A program made the position numbers and the translations under genes. Below are positions 1-7,838 of a stretch of 11,226 nucleotides of DNA, piece after piece (the stretch's first letter is position 1; each line of letters opens with the position of its first letter). The stretch is from Ophiosphaerella korrae. Taxonomy: Eukaryota; Ascomycota; Dothideomycetes; Pleosporales; Phaeosphaeriaceae. The notes under the pieces were generated by a model. That model did no database searches and was not told the origin of the DNA. It saw only the letters and a program-made list of their open reading frames with translations. Where the stretch lies: positions 1 to 11,226 of the forward strand of contig JALNQF010000912.1 in the NCBI GenBank assembly GCA_028456385.1, read 5' to 3'.

Positions 1-408
1 AATATAAAAAGTAAGCTTTAAAAGCTTTAAAAATAGTAACTTATAATAGCTATAATAATAGTTACTAAAGAGTTTACGAGGCTAAAAAAACTCTAAATAT
101 ACTACGCGCAGCGTACGAGCGCTTAGTACCTACGTACGAGCCTAAAATAAATAGAATTATAGGTAAAGGTATTTTTAACTAAGTTTAGATAACTACTATA
201 AAACTTATTAAATAGCTCTACTACGCAGCTTACTTAGAGAGTATATTATAAGTTAGAGCTTTACTCTATACAATTTAGGTAAGCCTATAGTAGTAAGTAA
301 GCTATACAAGCTATTTAAGCTACTCTACTATATATAAGTAGCCTAGCTTAGATAGCTCTTTAATTAATAATTATCTCCTACTTATTCCTAAGCTCGTATC
401 TCGCAACA
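1..408 (-). mobile_element. Terminus of a third LTR-like element, cut by the window edge
   Basis: Element 2 can be followed by homology to element 1 as far as about position 409. There the match stops abruptly, and the minus strand begins TGTTGCGAGATACGAGC, a typical LTR start (TGTTG...). On the plus strand this terminus reads ...CTCGCAACA, ending at 408. The stretch is less T-rich than its neighbour and keeps several CpG-containing words (ACGCGC, TACGTACGAG). I found no second LTR end and no matching duplication of the adjacent CTTTA within 1-408, so the insertion probably continues off the left edge. No coding frame is recognised. It could be an LTR plus leader of another family (copia or gypsy) or a non-autonomous insertion. 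The junction is well supported; the identity is not. Confidence 0.5.
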
Positions 409-800
409 CTTTATTATATAAATTTTCTAGTTTTAGTATAAAGAGTATTATTTTAAACTTTATAAGTTACTATAATAGTTTTTTTTAATTATACTTAATT
501 ATTAAAAATACTTTTTAGATATATAATATATTCTTTATTCTTTTATAAACTTTATAAATATAAAGTTTCTAGTAGCTCTATAATTAATTATAATTTATAT
601 CCTTATTCTTTAAAATGTACTTATTTTTATAATATATAGGCCTATTATACCTTTAAGCTTTACTTACTAAAGTTATTTCATAAATTCTTTATTTTATTAT
701 ATCTATTACTTTATTTATTTTTTATATTCTTAATATTTTAAGTATTTATTATTAGTCTACTTATACGATAGTTTTCTAAGAATATATTCTTTAGATAGCT
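409..800 (-). pseudogene. Element 2 pol fragment: spacer end and retroviral-type aspartic protease
   Basis: Read on the minus strand, this aligns with positions about 3767-4150 of element 1. It starts with the block ACTATCTAAAGAATA shared with element 1. The protease active-site region is recognisable near 583-570 as I-N-Y-R-A-T-R-N-F, where D-S-G-A-T is expected, so the catalytic Asp codon is now Asn and the Gly is Arg. The downstream stretch continues to match until about 409. The fragment has frequent TAA/TAG codons. It was one frame with the gag segment on the far side of element 1. No function is possible; the identification rests on direct alignment with element 1 within the window. Confidence 0.75.
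796..800. repeat. Left target-site duplication of element 1 (TAGCT)
   Basis: TAGCT lies immediately before the 5' LTR and again immediately after the 3' LTR at 8296-8300. A 5-bp duplication is standard for Ty3/gypsy integrases. The match fixes both outer ends of element 1. Confidence 0.9.
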
Positions 801-1257
801 TATTATAGTAGTAACAAGGGAAACTAAGATAGAACTAATTAGCCTACGCTTAGCTACTAACAAAGTATAAGAGGAGCGAGGTAATAACTTATAAGATAAT
901 AAGTTTAACTAGGAAGCTAACTATAATATAGATACGTAATAAATTTGTAAATTTATAATCTTAGTAAATACAAAGTTGTAAAGCTATTATATAACAAATT
1001 TATAAATTTACGATCTTAGTAAATATAAAGTAATAAAGCTACTAAGATATTATTACTATATAGTTAGTAATAATGCGTATTATTAGGATAGTATTAGTAA
1101 TTTAATCTTTTAACTATAGAACGCTAATACAAGATAATTACAAAACATCTTCTATTAATATTAGTTATTATAGATTACTTATATAAACTTTACTATTAAC
1201 TCTTAATCTACTAATACCCTAATAGCTACCTATAGTTAATGTAGGTAGCTTATTATA
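801..1257 (+). repeat. 5' LTR of element 1
   Basis: This is the 457-bp left LTR. Against the 3' LTR (7839-8295) I count by eye 28 differences and no length difference. All but one are C/T or A/G transitions, and they go in both directions, as expected if each copy was mutated independently. One cluster reads TATA here and CGCG in the 3' LTR. The promoter and polyadenylation sites of the transcript should lie here, but U3/R/U5 limits are not readable after this much mutation. Confidence 0.93.
941..1040 (+). repeat. Internal tandem duplication in the LTR, 55-bp period
   Basis: The block AAATTTGTAAATTTA...AAAGCT at 941-985 is repeated at 996-1040 with a few transitions and a small difference near AAAGTTGTAAAG / AAAGTAATAAAG. 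The same pair occurs at 7979-8078 in the 3' LTR, so the duplication predates insertion of this copy. It may be a duplicated U3 enhancer-like unit; that is inference from position only. Confidence 0.75.
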
Positions 1258-1318
1258 CTTTACTAATTTAGATATTAAGAGAAGTAAAGCGTAAGTAGCG
1301 TATAGTCTAGCTAATATA
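1258..1318 (+). promoter_or_regulatory. Leader and presumed primer-binding region of element 1
   Basis: Between the 5' LTR and the gag frame lies CTTTACTAATTTAG-ATATTAAGAG and following bases. The homologous leader of element 2 (about 9939-9881, minus) reads ATTTACTAATTTAG-TTATTAAAAG, so this segment is conserved between the two elements. A primer-binding site is expected just after the LTR, but no TGG-initial tRNA 3'-end complement is visible. It may have been erased by RIP, or the element may prime differently. Confidence 0.5.
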
Positions 1319-2230
1319 ATAGTAGAAAGTTTAACTAAGAAAGGAAGTAAAGCACCTCTAAGTAGTTACGAGTTAGATAAAACTAACTAGGTAGTAGTTA
1401 AGATACGCCTAAACAACCTAATTACTAAAAAAGAGGATATATAACTAATAATTAATATCCTAGAAATATAGAACAAAGAACTACAAGACTATATTAAGTA
1501 AAATAAAGTTTAAATTAAGGCTATTATAGAAGAATAAAACTAGATAGAATAAATTACTTAGAGACTAGAAATAAGTATAATAAAGAAGCTACCTAAGATA
1601 CCTATACTAAAGAAATTTAATAGAATAAGGGAAAAATTAAGACCCTTTATAGTAGTAGTACAACTATAGATTAATATATAGGTACTATACTTTAATAGAG
1701 AAGATAAAAAAGTAATATATATTAGAATATACCTTAAAGAAGATATAATATAATAGTTTAAATCCTACTAGATAGATTATATAATACACGCGCTAGGAAT
1801 ATAAAAGGATAAAACTAGAGCTATTTTTAGAAGTTATAAATAGTTTACTAAACAAATAAAAGTAGTATTTAGTAATATAGATATTACCTAATAAGCTAAA
1901 GAGAAACTTAAAAGACTTATATAATACAAGAGTGTTCCTAAATATATATTATAGTTTAAATAACTATTATAGAATATAGAATAGAATAAAGTATTACTAA
2001 TATTAAGATTTAAATAAGGATTAAACTTAAAAATCTAATACGAGATAATTTATATAGAAAAACTAAGAATACTAGAAGCTCTAAAATAATAAGCAATATA
2101 GATAGATAATAATCTTTAAGAATAGAAGAAAAACAAATATAGAAAGCAACTTAAAAACTAAGACGCTAGAGACCCTATAATCCTTAACACTAATAAGGAT
2201 AAGAAATTTAAGAAGAATAAAGACTTTACG

Positions 2231-2341
2231 TACTTTAGTTATAGTAAGAAAGGCTACTACGCAAAAGATTACTAGTTAAAATAGAAAAAGAATATAACGT
2301 ACTATAAATATAGGAAATTAAGATACTTTACAAAAGACTAT
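2231..2341 (+). other. Nucleocapsid: two CCHC zinc knuckles, all ligands mutated to Tyr
   Basis: Two 14-residue motifs are visible at 2231-2272 (YFSYSKKGYYAKDY) and 2300-2341 (YYKYRKLRYFTKDY). Residues 1, 4, 9 and 14 of each, which should be C, C, H, C, are all Tyr. TGY to TAY and CAY to TAY transitions explain all eight changes. The spacing C-x2-C-x4-H-x4-C is perfectly kept. Nucleocapsids bind the element's RNA; this one could not bind zinc. Confidence 0.9.
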
Positions 2342-2400
2342 AAAAGTAAAGACCTAAAGAAAGAAATATAGTTAAAAATAACTAAGAACAAAAAAGAAGT

Positions 2401-2405
2401 ACTAA
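2401..2405. repeat. Left target-site duplication of the solo LTR (ACTAA)
   Basis: ACTAA precedes the solo LTR here and follows it at 2835-2839. One copy belongs to the original gag-pol sequence of element 1. Confidence 0.85.
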
Positions 2406-2834
2406 TATTATAATAGTAACAAGAGAATTATAGATAGAACCAATTAGCCCTACGACTAAAGGATTAAGTTCTTACAAATACAAGGAATACGAACTTGATT
2501 AGGAAACTATATATAATTAGGACACCTAAGGTAATCTATAATCTATAGACCCTTAGTATTAATAGATTATAGATTAGAGTAATCTGTAATCTACTATCCT
2601 TTATAGTAATAGATTAATAGATTAAGATAAGTATATAGTTAGTAACAATGCGTATCGTTAGGATAGTATTAGTAATTTAATTATTAACTATAAGCGATAA
2701 TACAAAGATAGTTATAAAATATCTTCTATTATTTATAGCTTATTGTAGATTATAATACAAGCTTTTGTTATTACCTTATAATCTACTAATACTATCTAGG
2801 CTATTAGGAAGTCGACCCTAGTGAGCTCGTAACA
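2406..2834 (+). repeat. Solo LTR of a related gypsy subfamily, nested in gag-pol of element 1
   Basis: This 429-bp block resembles the element 1 LTR at its start (TATTATAATAGTAACAAGAG against TATTATAGTAGTAACAAGGG) and in its second half (about 2633-2790, e.g. GGATAGTATTAGTAATTTAA and TAATCTACTAATAC). The middle and the 3' end differ, ending GAGCTCGTAACA. Perfect ACTAA duplications flank it. Removing it with one ACTAA copy (434 bp) joins the gag frame (frame 2) to the pol frame (frame 1) exactly. No internal element sequence is present, so it is a solo LTR left by LTR-LTR recombination. The middle holds repeated AATCTATA / TAGATTATAG words in both orientations (about 2530-2630), which could fold. 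It lies in the same orientation as its host. Confidence 0.9.
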
Positions 2835-2839
2835 ACTAA

Positions 2840-3955
2840 AGACACAAGCTAAACCTTAAGAGAAAGTAGCTAGGAGTAAAAAAATATAGTATATAATACT
2901 TTATTAGACCTTTTATTATAAAGATAACTACTATATATATTATTTTAGTAAATAAAGAGTAAGATAGTTCCTATAAAAGTATAGAGTAGTAGTAATAAAA
3001 GAAAGAATAAAAGTATAGCTAGAAGAAATAGTATATATAATAGACCTACTAATAGAAGATTTAGAAAGAGAAGAACTTTAGATACTATTAATCTAGGCTA
3101 AAGGACTAGCACAAGATAAAGAGACTATAATAGTTCCTTCTAAGAAATTATAAGGAGATAAGAAACAAACTAATATAAGAGGCACTAAGTACGCCTAGTT
3201 AAGAACGTATAGCTATAATAGCTATACAATAATAGATATAGAAGAATAAAACAAAGAATAGAAATTCGTTTAGAAATACTTACTAGTTATAAGTATAGAG
3301 AAAGCGTATAAAGACTAGAAAGAACGTAATCTTAAAGTAAAAAAGTTTACAACGTTCTAATAATAGATAGAGTAATATATAGTTATAGTAAGTAGAATAC
3401 CTATATAAAGGAAATAGTAGTTCCTTATAAGAAAAACGCAATAGATTAACAAAGACTATATACTACAAGTACTAATAGTATACTATATCCTAATAAATAC
3501 AAAACCTAGAATAGATAGTTACTAGGTAGGAGACGACAAGAGAATAAATCTAGAATACCTAGTACATACTAAGATATTATAGATATTATACCTAAATACA
3601 AATTACTACATATATAGAGAACTTAAGGTACGTAATTACGTATAGCCTATATAAAGAAAAGGACACGATTACGTAAACGCAATTATAAGAAAAGATATCT
3701 AAGGTTAGGAAATAATTAAAATACCTAACAAAGAATATATAGTAATTAGACTAGGCCCTAAACTATCTAAAGAATACGTCTAAGGGAAGCTATAGTATAA
3801 ATATACCTATAATAAATACCTAAAATATAAAAACTACAAACGTAAGATAAGATAATAGCCCTAGAAGAACAAATAATTTAAAGAAAGACCTAAGTAAAAA
3901 AAGCTAAAAGGCACAAGAGGCTTATATATTACAAAAACAGGTATATACTAAAGAA
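2840..3955 (+). other. Unassigned gag-pol spacer of about 370 codons with Cys/His-like motifs
   Basis: Most Ty3/gypsy elements have only a short link between nucleocapsid and protease; here it is about 1.1 kb. Near 2905 the frame reads (W)-T-F-Y-Y-K-D-N-Y-Y-I-Y-Y, consistent with a former W-T-x-C-Y-x-D-x-C-x-x-H motif. From memory, similar motifs occur in this position in fungal gypsy polyproteins. Around 3796-3843 a second cluster of Tyr codons (Y-K-Y-T-Y-N-K-Y-L-K-Y-K-N-Y) may be a former Cys-rich site. I do not recognise the roughly 290 residues between them. Element 2 keeps alignable sequence over the same region (about 9158-8300, minus), so it is a family trait and not a one-off insertion. 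Confidence 0.6.
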
Positions 3956-3960
3956 AGAAA

Positions 3961-4218
3961 GTATAAATAATAATTAATAGTAGAGCTATAAAAAACTTTA
4001 TATCTAAGAAGTTTATAGAAAGCTAAGAAATAATTTATACTATAAAGAAGTACCCTTAACAACTAAGTATAATTAAAGGAAAACTATTCTAGGAACCTAT
4101 AAGGTTTAAAATAATACCCTCTACGCTAAAGCTAGAAGGATTAGAAATTAAGAATATAGTTATAGATATAATAACAATTAATAACAAACAAGATATAATA
4201 CTAGGAATGCTATAGTTA
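3961..4218 (+). other. Aspartic protease domain (mutated active site)
   Basis: The retroviral-type aspartic protease that cuts Gag-Pol is seen as I-I-I-N-S-R-A-I-K-N-F-I-S at 3967-4005, where I-D-S-G-A-T-x-N-F-I-S is expected. The catalytic Asp (3976-3978) is now AAT (Asn) and the following Gly is AGA (Arg), both TpG-to-TpA changes. The domain ends with D-I-I-L-G-M-L-(W)-L at about 4192-4218, matching the usual I-L-G-x-x-W-L. Length is normal. Confidence 0.85.
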
Positions 4219-4530
4219 TAGATAACTAACCTAAGAATTAATTAGAGAATAGGGAAAATTAACTACCCTAAGAAAGAAATATTAAAAGCTAACATAACTA
4301 CACACAAAGGAAAATTCCTAGAAGAATACAAGAAATAGGAAAAATAACTTATAGAACCTAATAACTACCTTCTAGACTACTAAATATAGGATTTAGTTAT
4401 AGACCTAGAAAAAGAAAAAAATATAGGATAGAGCCTAGTCTATTAAAAAACTAAAGAAAAATTAAAGATTAAACGCGTATTTATATAAAAAGTAATAAAG
4501 AAAAGATAGATATAAGAATCTAAATCCTTA

Positions 4531-5100
4531 GTAGCTTATAGACTTATATTTATAGACAAAAAAGAGATAAATAATAAAAGACCTTACGTAGATTTTAGAA
4601 AAACTAACGTAATAATAGATAAGAACTAATACCCTTTACTACGTATAGATAAGATATAAGATAGGCTATAGAAAGTATAAATCTTTACTAAACTAGATAT
4701 CTAAAACGCTTACTACTAGATTAGAATTAAAGAAGGTAATAAATAGAAAACAGTATTTAGAATATAATATAAACTATTTAAATACATAGTTATACCCTTT
4801 AGATTAATAAATATACTAGTAGTATTTCAAGAAAGGATAAATATAGTCCTAAGAGAACACCTAGACGTATTTATATTTATATACTAAGACGACATCCTTA
4901 TATTCTTAGAAATAGAAGAAGAATATATAAAGTATATACACAAAGTACTAGAAAGACTAGTAAAAAGTAAAATGTTTCTAAAAATAAAAAAATACAAATT
5001 CTACACAAAGGAAATAGACTTCCTTAGATTTATTATTAAACTAGGAAAAATACAAATAGATCTAAACAAGATTAAAACAATCTAAGAATAGCTAATACTA
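4531..5100 (+). other. Reverse transcriptase domain
   Basis: Clear RT blocks appear in order: K-R-P-Y-V-D-F-R-K-T-N (about 4579), (Q)-Y-P-L-L-R-I-D, F-T-K-L-D-I with the first catalytic Asp at 4696-4698, Y-Y-(Q)-I-R-I-K-E-G, and Y-K-L-F-K-Y-I-V-I-P-F near 4770. The catalytic box at 4882-4893 reads Y-stop-D-D followed by I-L-I-F, so both Asp codons survive but the second position is TAA. Downstream are K-M-F-L-K-I-K-K-Y-K-F and F-Y-R-L-V-N-F-Y-R, the usual RT thumb/connection landmarks. RT copies the element RNA into DNA in the particle. Confidence 0.93.
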
Positions 5101-5298
5101 AAGAACCTACGAGAAGTACAACAATTCTATAGATTAGTAAACTTTTATAGAAAACTAATAGTAAGATAGTCTAAAACAATAAAACTACTTATAAACCTTA
5201 TAAAGAAAGATATACTATTTAAATAGACTTAGAAATACAATAAAGTAATTAGTTAGATTAAATAACGTTTTATAGAAAACCTAGTTATTAGAATATAA

Positions 5299-5690
5299 AA
5301 CCTAGAACTACTAGTAATAGTAAAAATAGATGTATCTAACTTAGTTTATAGAATAGCACTAATACAAGAAGACTAAACTATAAAACAAGAATATCTAGTT
5401 AAATACTTCTCTAAGAAAATAAAGCTAGTAGAGCTTAACTACCTAATTTATAACAAAGAGATACTAGTAATCTACAAAGTATTTAAATAATAGAAAGTAT
5501 ACCTATAAAAAGTAAAACACTAAACAAAAGTCTACACAAACTATAAGAATCTTATAAGATTTATAATAAATAAAGACTTATTATAACGCTATATAAGATA
5601 GTAAGAGTTCCTATTAATATTTAACTTTAAAGTTATATATATAAAAGGGAAAGACAACTAATTTATAGATACCCTTAGTAGAAAACTAGA
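5299..5690 (+). other. RNase H domain
   Basis: RNase H removes the RNA strand during reverse transcription. The four acidic sites can be placed: Asp at 5329-5331 in V-K-I-D-V-S, Glu at 5458-5460 in Y-N-K-E-I-L, a third at 5539-5541 in V-Y-T-N-Y-K-N-L where Asp has become Asn (AAC), and Asp at 5668-5670 in F-I-D-T-L-S-R. Three of four therefore remain. Y-F-S-K-K and K-G-K-D-N are further family landmarks. Confidence 0.88.
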
Positions 5691-5919
5691 CTTATAAGAA
5701 GAAGTAAACGCTACTAGTATAGTTTTAATCAAGAATAAAGAAGGATATTTAGTCCTAAATATACTAAAAATAGCTACAACACTTAAGAAAAAGAGTAGTA
5801 AGCTAGATAAATAGATTTAGAAAGAAATAAAAAAAGCTCTTAAAGAAATAAAGAAACTTAAAATCTAAGAAGACCTTGTATAAGCCTATAGAAGAACGTA
5901 TATTCTAGGAAAAATATAA

Positions 5920-6970
5920 AGAAAATTTATATAACAATTTTACAAACTACTAGTATATAGATATTAAGAAATTAACAAAATACTAGATAGACTACTAAGA
6001 GATTATTATATCCTAAAAGTAAAACAACTAGTAATAGAAGTACTACAAGACTATATAGAATACTATAGAAATAAGTATAGTAGATATATACTATATAGAA
6101 TATTACAACTAATTAAAGTACTAGAAAGACCTTAGGAAGTTATTATAATAGACTTTATTACAAAACTACCTAAGTTAAAAGACCTAATATTAGGAGTTAA
6201 ATATAATAGAATTCTAATAATAGTAGATAAACTTATAAAGTACTTATACTTTAGACTATATAAAGAGAAAAGTAAAATAGAAGTCGCTATATACTAGGTT
6301 CTAGGAACTATAATTAGCTAATATAGACTACTAGATAAGATTATTATAGATAGAGACGTAAGATTTATATTAAAACTATAGGGAATAATAATAGCACAAT
6401 TAGGAATTAAATATATAATATTAACAGTATACTATCTATAGATAAATAGATAATTAGAACCTATAAATTAGATAGTAGAATAATACCTAAGATACTACCT
6501 TAATTATAACTAAAACAATTAGGTATAGTTACTACCTATAGTATAGTTAGTATATAATAGTACAACAAATATAGTAATAGGAGTCTCGCCCTTTTTTACA
6601 AACTATAGATTTAACCCTAATATATACTAAATACTAAGAATTAAAATATCTTAGTCTCTAAGAAGAGAAAACCTTACTAATAGACTTAAGAATATATACA
6701 ACTAATTAAGACAAGACGTAGTATTTCTATAAAACTATATAAAAAAATATTATAATAAGAAATATATAAAGAGACCCTAATTTAAAGAGGGGGAAAAAGT
6801 ATAGTTACTATAAAGAAATATTAAAAGTAAATAATTAAGCTTAAAACTAGATTATATTAAGATAAGACTATATAAAATAGAGAAAGAAGTTATACTAGTT
6901 ATATTTAAATTAAGACTACTAAGTAAAATAAAGATATACCTAATATTCTACATAGTACTACTAGAAAAGG
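5920..6970 (+). other. Integrase domain (HHCC zinc finger lost, D,D35E codons kept)
   Basis: The N-terminal zinc-binding HHCC site is visible with all four ligands as Tyr (5956, 5962, 6052, 6061), including the C-x2-C pair. The catalytic core is I-D-F-I-T-K-L-P with Asp at 6151-6153, I-I-D-R-D-V-R-F with Asp at 6349-6351, and Glu at 6457-6459. The last two are separated by exactly 35 codons, the D,D(35)E signature. V-S-P-F-F and F-K-E-G-E-K-V follow, and the C-terminal part ends with a GPY/F-like and F-Y-I-V-L-L-E-K block near 6940-6970. Integrase inserts the cDNA; the 5-bp duplications here are its product. Confidence 0.92.
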
Positions 6971-7032
6971 TACTACAAGACGTAGAACTACTAGTATATA
7001 AGGTAGACACGTATAAAGAACAAGAAGAATAA

Positions 7033-7185
7033 GAAGTTAAAGAAATTCTAATATATTAGTTCTATAATAGTAGGAACTACTACTTAGTAAAATAGATAGG
7101 AATAAACGAGAAAGGATAACTATAGGAAGAAATATAGGAACTAGAGGATAACCTTAATTACTCTAAGAAACTAGAGGAGTTCTAA
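7033..7185 (+). other. C-terminal chromodomain
   Basis: After integrase the frame reads E-V-K-E-I-L, then N-Y-Y-L-V-K-(W)-I-G, (W)-E-E, and L-E-D-N-L-N-Y-S-K-K-L-E-E-F, with TAG at the Trp positions. This matches the chromodomain pattern E-I-L...Y-L-V-K-W-x-G...W-E...N-L. In chromoviruses it steers integration toward heterochromatin marks, which fits an element landing in another repeat. It follows directly on integrase in the same frame. Confidence 0.85.
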
Positions 7186-7684
7186 AGTTAAAACCCTCTA
7201 GAACGCTTTGTAGTAAGTTAAGAAAACTAACAATACTACTACTAAATAGAGAGGCGATAGGAACGCCTAATATAATAGGAGCTAGAGTAGCCTCTACTAT
7301 ATTATCTAAATCTAATTTAGCTTCTAAGGCACAAGACTATTTAGATAACTTAGTATTATTATAAGCTTTTATCTTATAAAAACGCTTAATATAGGAATAA
7401 AGCTCTACTAGTTTATAAAGAGTTAACTTACACTTAGCTTTAGCTATAGCAAGCTATAATAATAATTACGCTTAAGCCCTATTAACAGCTCGCCCTATAT
7501 AACTTAGTAAAAAGAGACTATATAGAAATTAAATACTTATACTCTATAAGTAAAACCTTAGAAGAAATATATTTATACTAAATATTAGTAAGGATATATT
7601 TATTATAGTACTTACTATCTTTTAAAGATATAAGGTAAGAAAGACCTAATTTAGTATAATAATAACAAAAGAATATCTTAACAT
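7163..7684 (-). pseudogene. Antisense reading frame between pol and the 3' LTR, unknown product
   Basis: On the minus strand an intact ATG at 7684-7682 opens a frame of 173 codons ending at TAG 7165-7163. It holds eight internal TAA/TAG codons. The last 96 codons contain only one, although stops are very frequent in other frames here (roughly 14 in 90 codons in plus frame 1). The N-terminal half is hydrophobic and the C-terminal part reads like ordinary protein (S-C-A-L-E-A-K-L-D-L-D-N-I-V-E-A-T-L, then P-I-I-L-G-V-P-I-A). It overlaps the pol 3' end by about 20 bp. I do not recognise the product. It could be a captured or accessory gene of the element degraded by RIP, as antisense frames near the 3' LTR are known in some plant elements, or a chance low-stop frame. 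Confidence 0.4.
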
Positions 7685-7838
7685 TATTGCGAATAATATA
7701 AGCTACAAGAAGAAGTTTGTTATACTAGGACTAAGATAGTATAGAGAGTAATAAAGAACTAAAGATTAACAAAAATATAGGATTAATAACCTTAGTACTA
7801 GTATAGAGAAATAAGAGACCGCGTAGAAGAGAGAATAG
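7685..7838 (+). other. 3' untranslated region with polypurine tract
   Basis: No coding signal is seen here on the plus strand. The purine run AGAAGAGAGAATAG at 7825-7838 directly abuts the 3' LTR and is the expected polypurine tract that primes plus-strand DNA synthesis. Confidence 0.65.

Larger units (their letters stand above)
1319..2405 (+). pseudogene. gag: gag of element 1 (upstream part of a single gag-pol frame), stop-riddled
   Basis: Gag is the structural protein that packages element RNA into virus-like particles. The frame of 1322 reads V-E-S-L-T-K-K-G, then a probable coiled-coil stretch, then L-P-K-I-P-I-L-K-K-F-N near 1589 and R-E-K-L-R-P-F, which resemble fungal Ty3/gypsy Gag (PF-N-G-T-R-x-K-L-x-x-F). 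Next come K-E-D-I-I-(W)-F, K-Q-I-K-V-V-F and Y-I-L-(Q)-F-K, all usual Gag landmarks, with TAG/TAA where Trp or Gln is expected. Two zinc knuckles close it at 2231-2341. The original ATG is not visible; ATA at 1316 or 1319 may be the mutated start. At 2405 the frame is broken by a solo LTR. Beyond that insertion the frame continues directly into pol, with no stop or frameshift expected between them. Confidence 0.88.
2840..7185 (+). pseudogene. pol: pol of element 1: spacer, protease, RT, RNase H, integrase, chromodomain
   Basis: One frame (codons starting at 2842, 2845 ...) carries the whole of pol for 1,448 codons with no frameshift that I can find. By my count about 110 of these codons are TAA or TAG; I saw no in-frame TGA. 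They fall at sites where Gln (CAA, CAG) or Trp (TGG) is expected, e.g. L-V-K-(W) in the chromodomain and Y-Y-(Q)-I-R-I in RT. Domain order is protease, RT, RNase H, integrase, which is Ty3/gypsy and not copia; the terminal chromodomain places it with chromoviruses. The original stop may be near 7183-7191, but genuine and RIP-made stops cannot be told apart. With gag the polyprotein was about 1,811 codons or slightly longer. Confidence 0.93.

Noticed and set aside
60..150. Small hairpin (AGAGTTT...AAACTCT) and repeated GTACGAG words as an RNA gene or regulatory element
   Set aside because: They are short, have no recognised RNA fold, and lie in a partial, mutated insertion.
2400..2840. Third LTR read as the 5' LTR of a second complete element covering 2406-8295
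   Set aside because: Its own ACTAA duplications flank it, it differs from the 3' LTR, and gag and pol join in frame across it. It is a solo LTR and not an element end.
5000..5700. Short ATG-initiated frames inside pol and in the flanks
   Set aside because: They are chance openings in stop-rich DNA, and the domain-bearing frame overlaps them.
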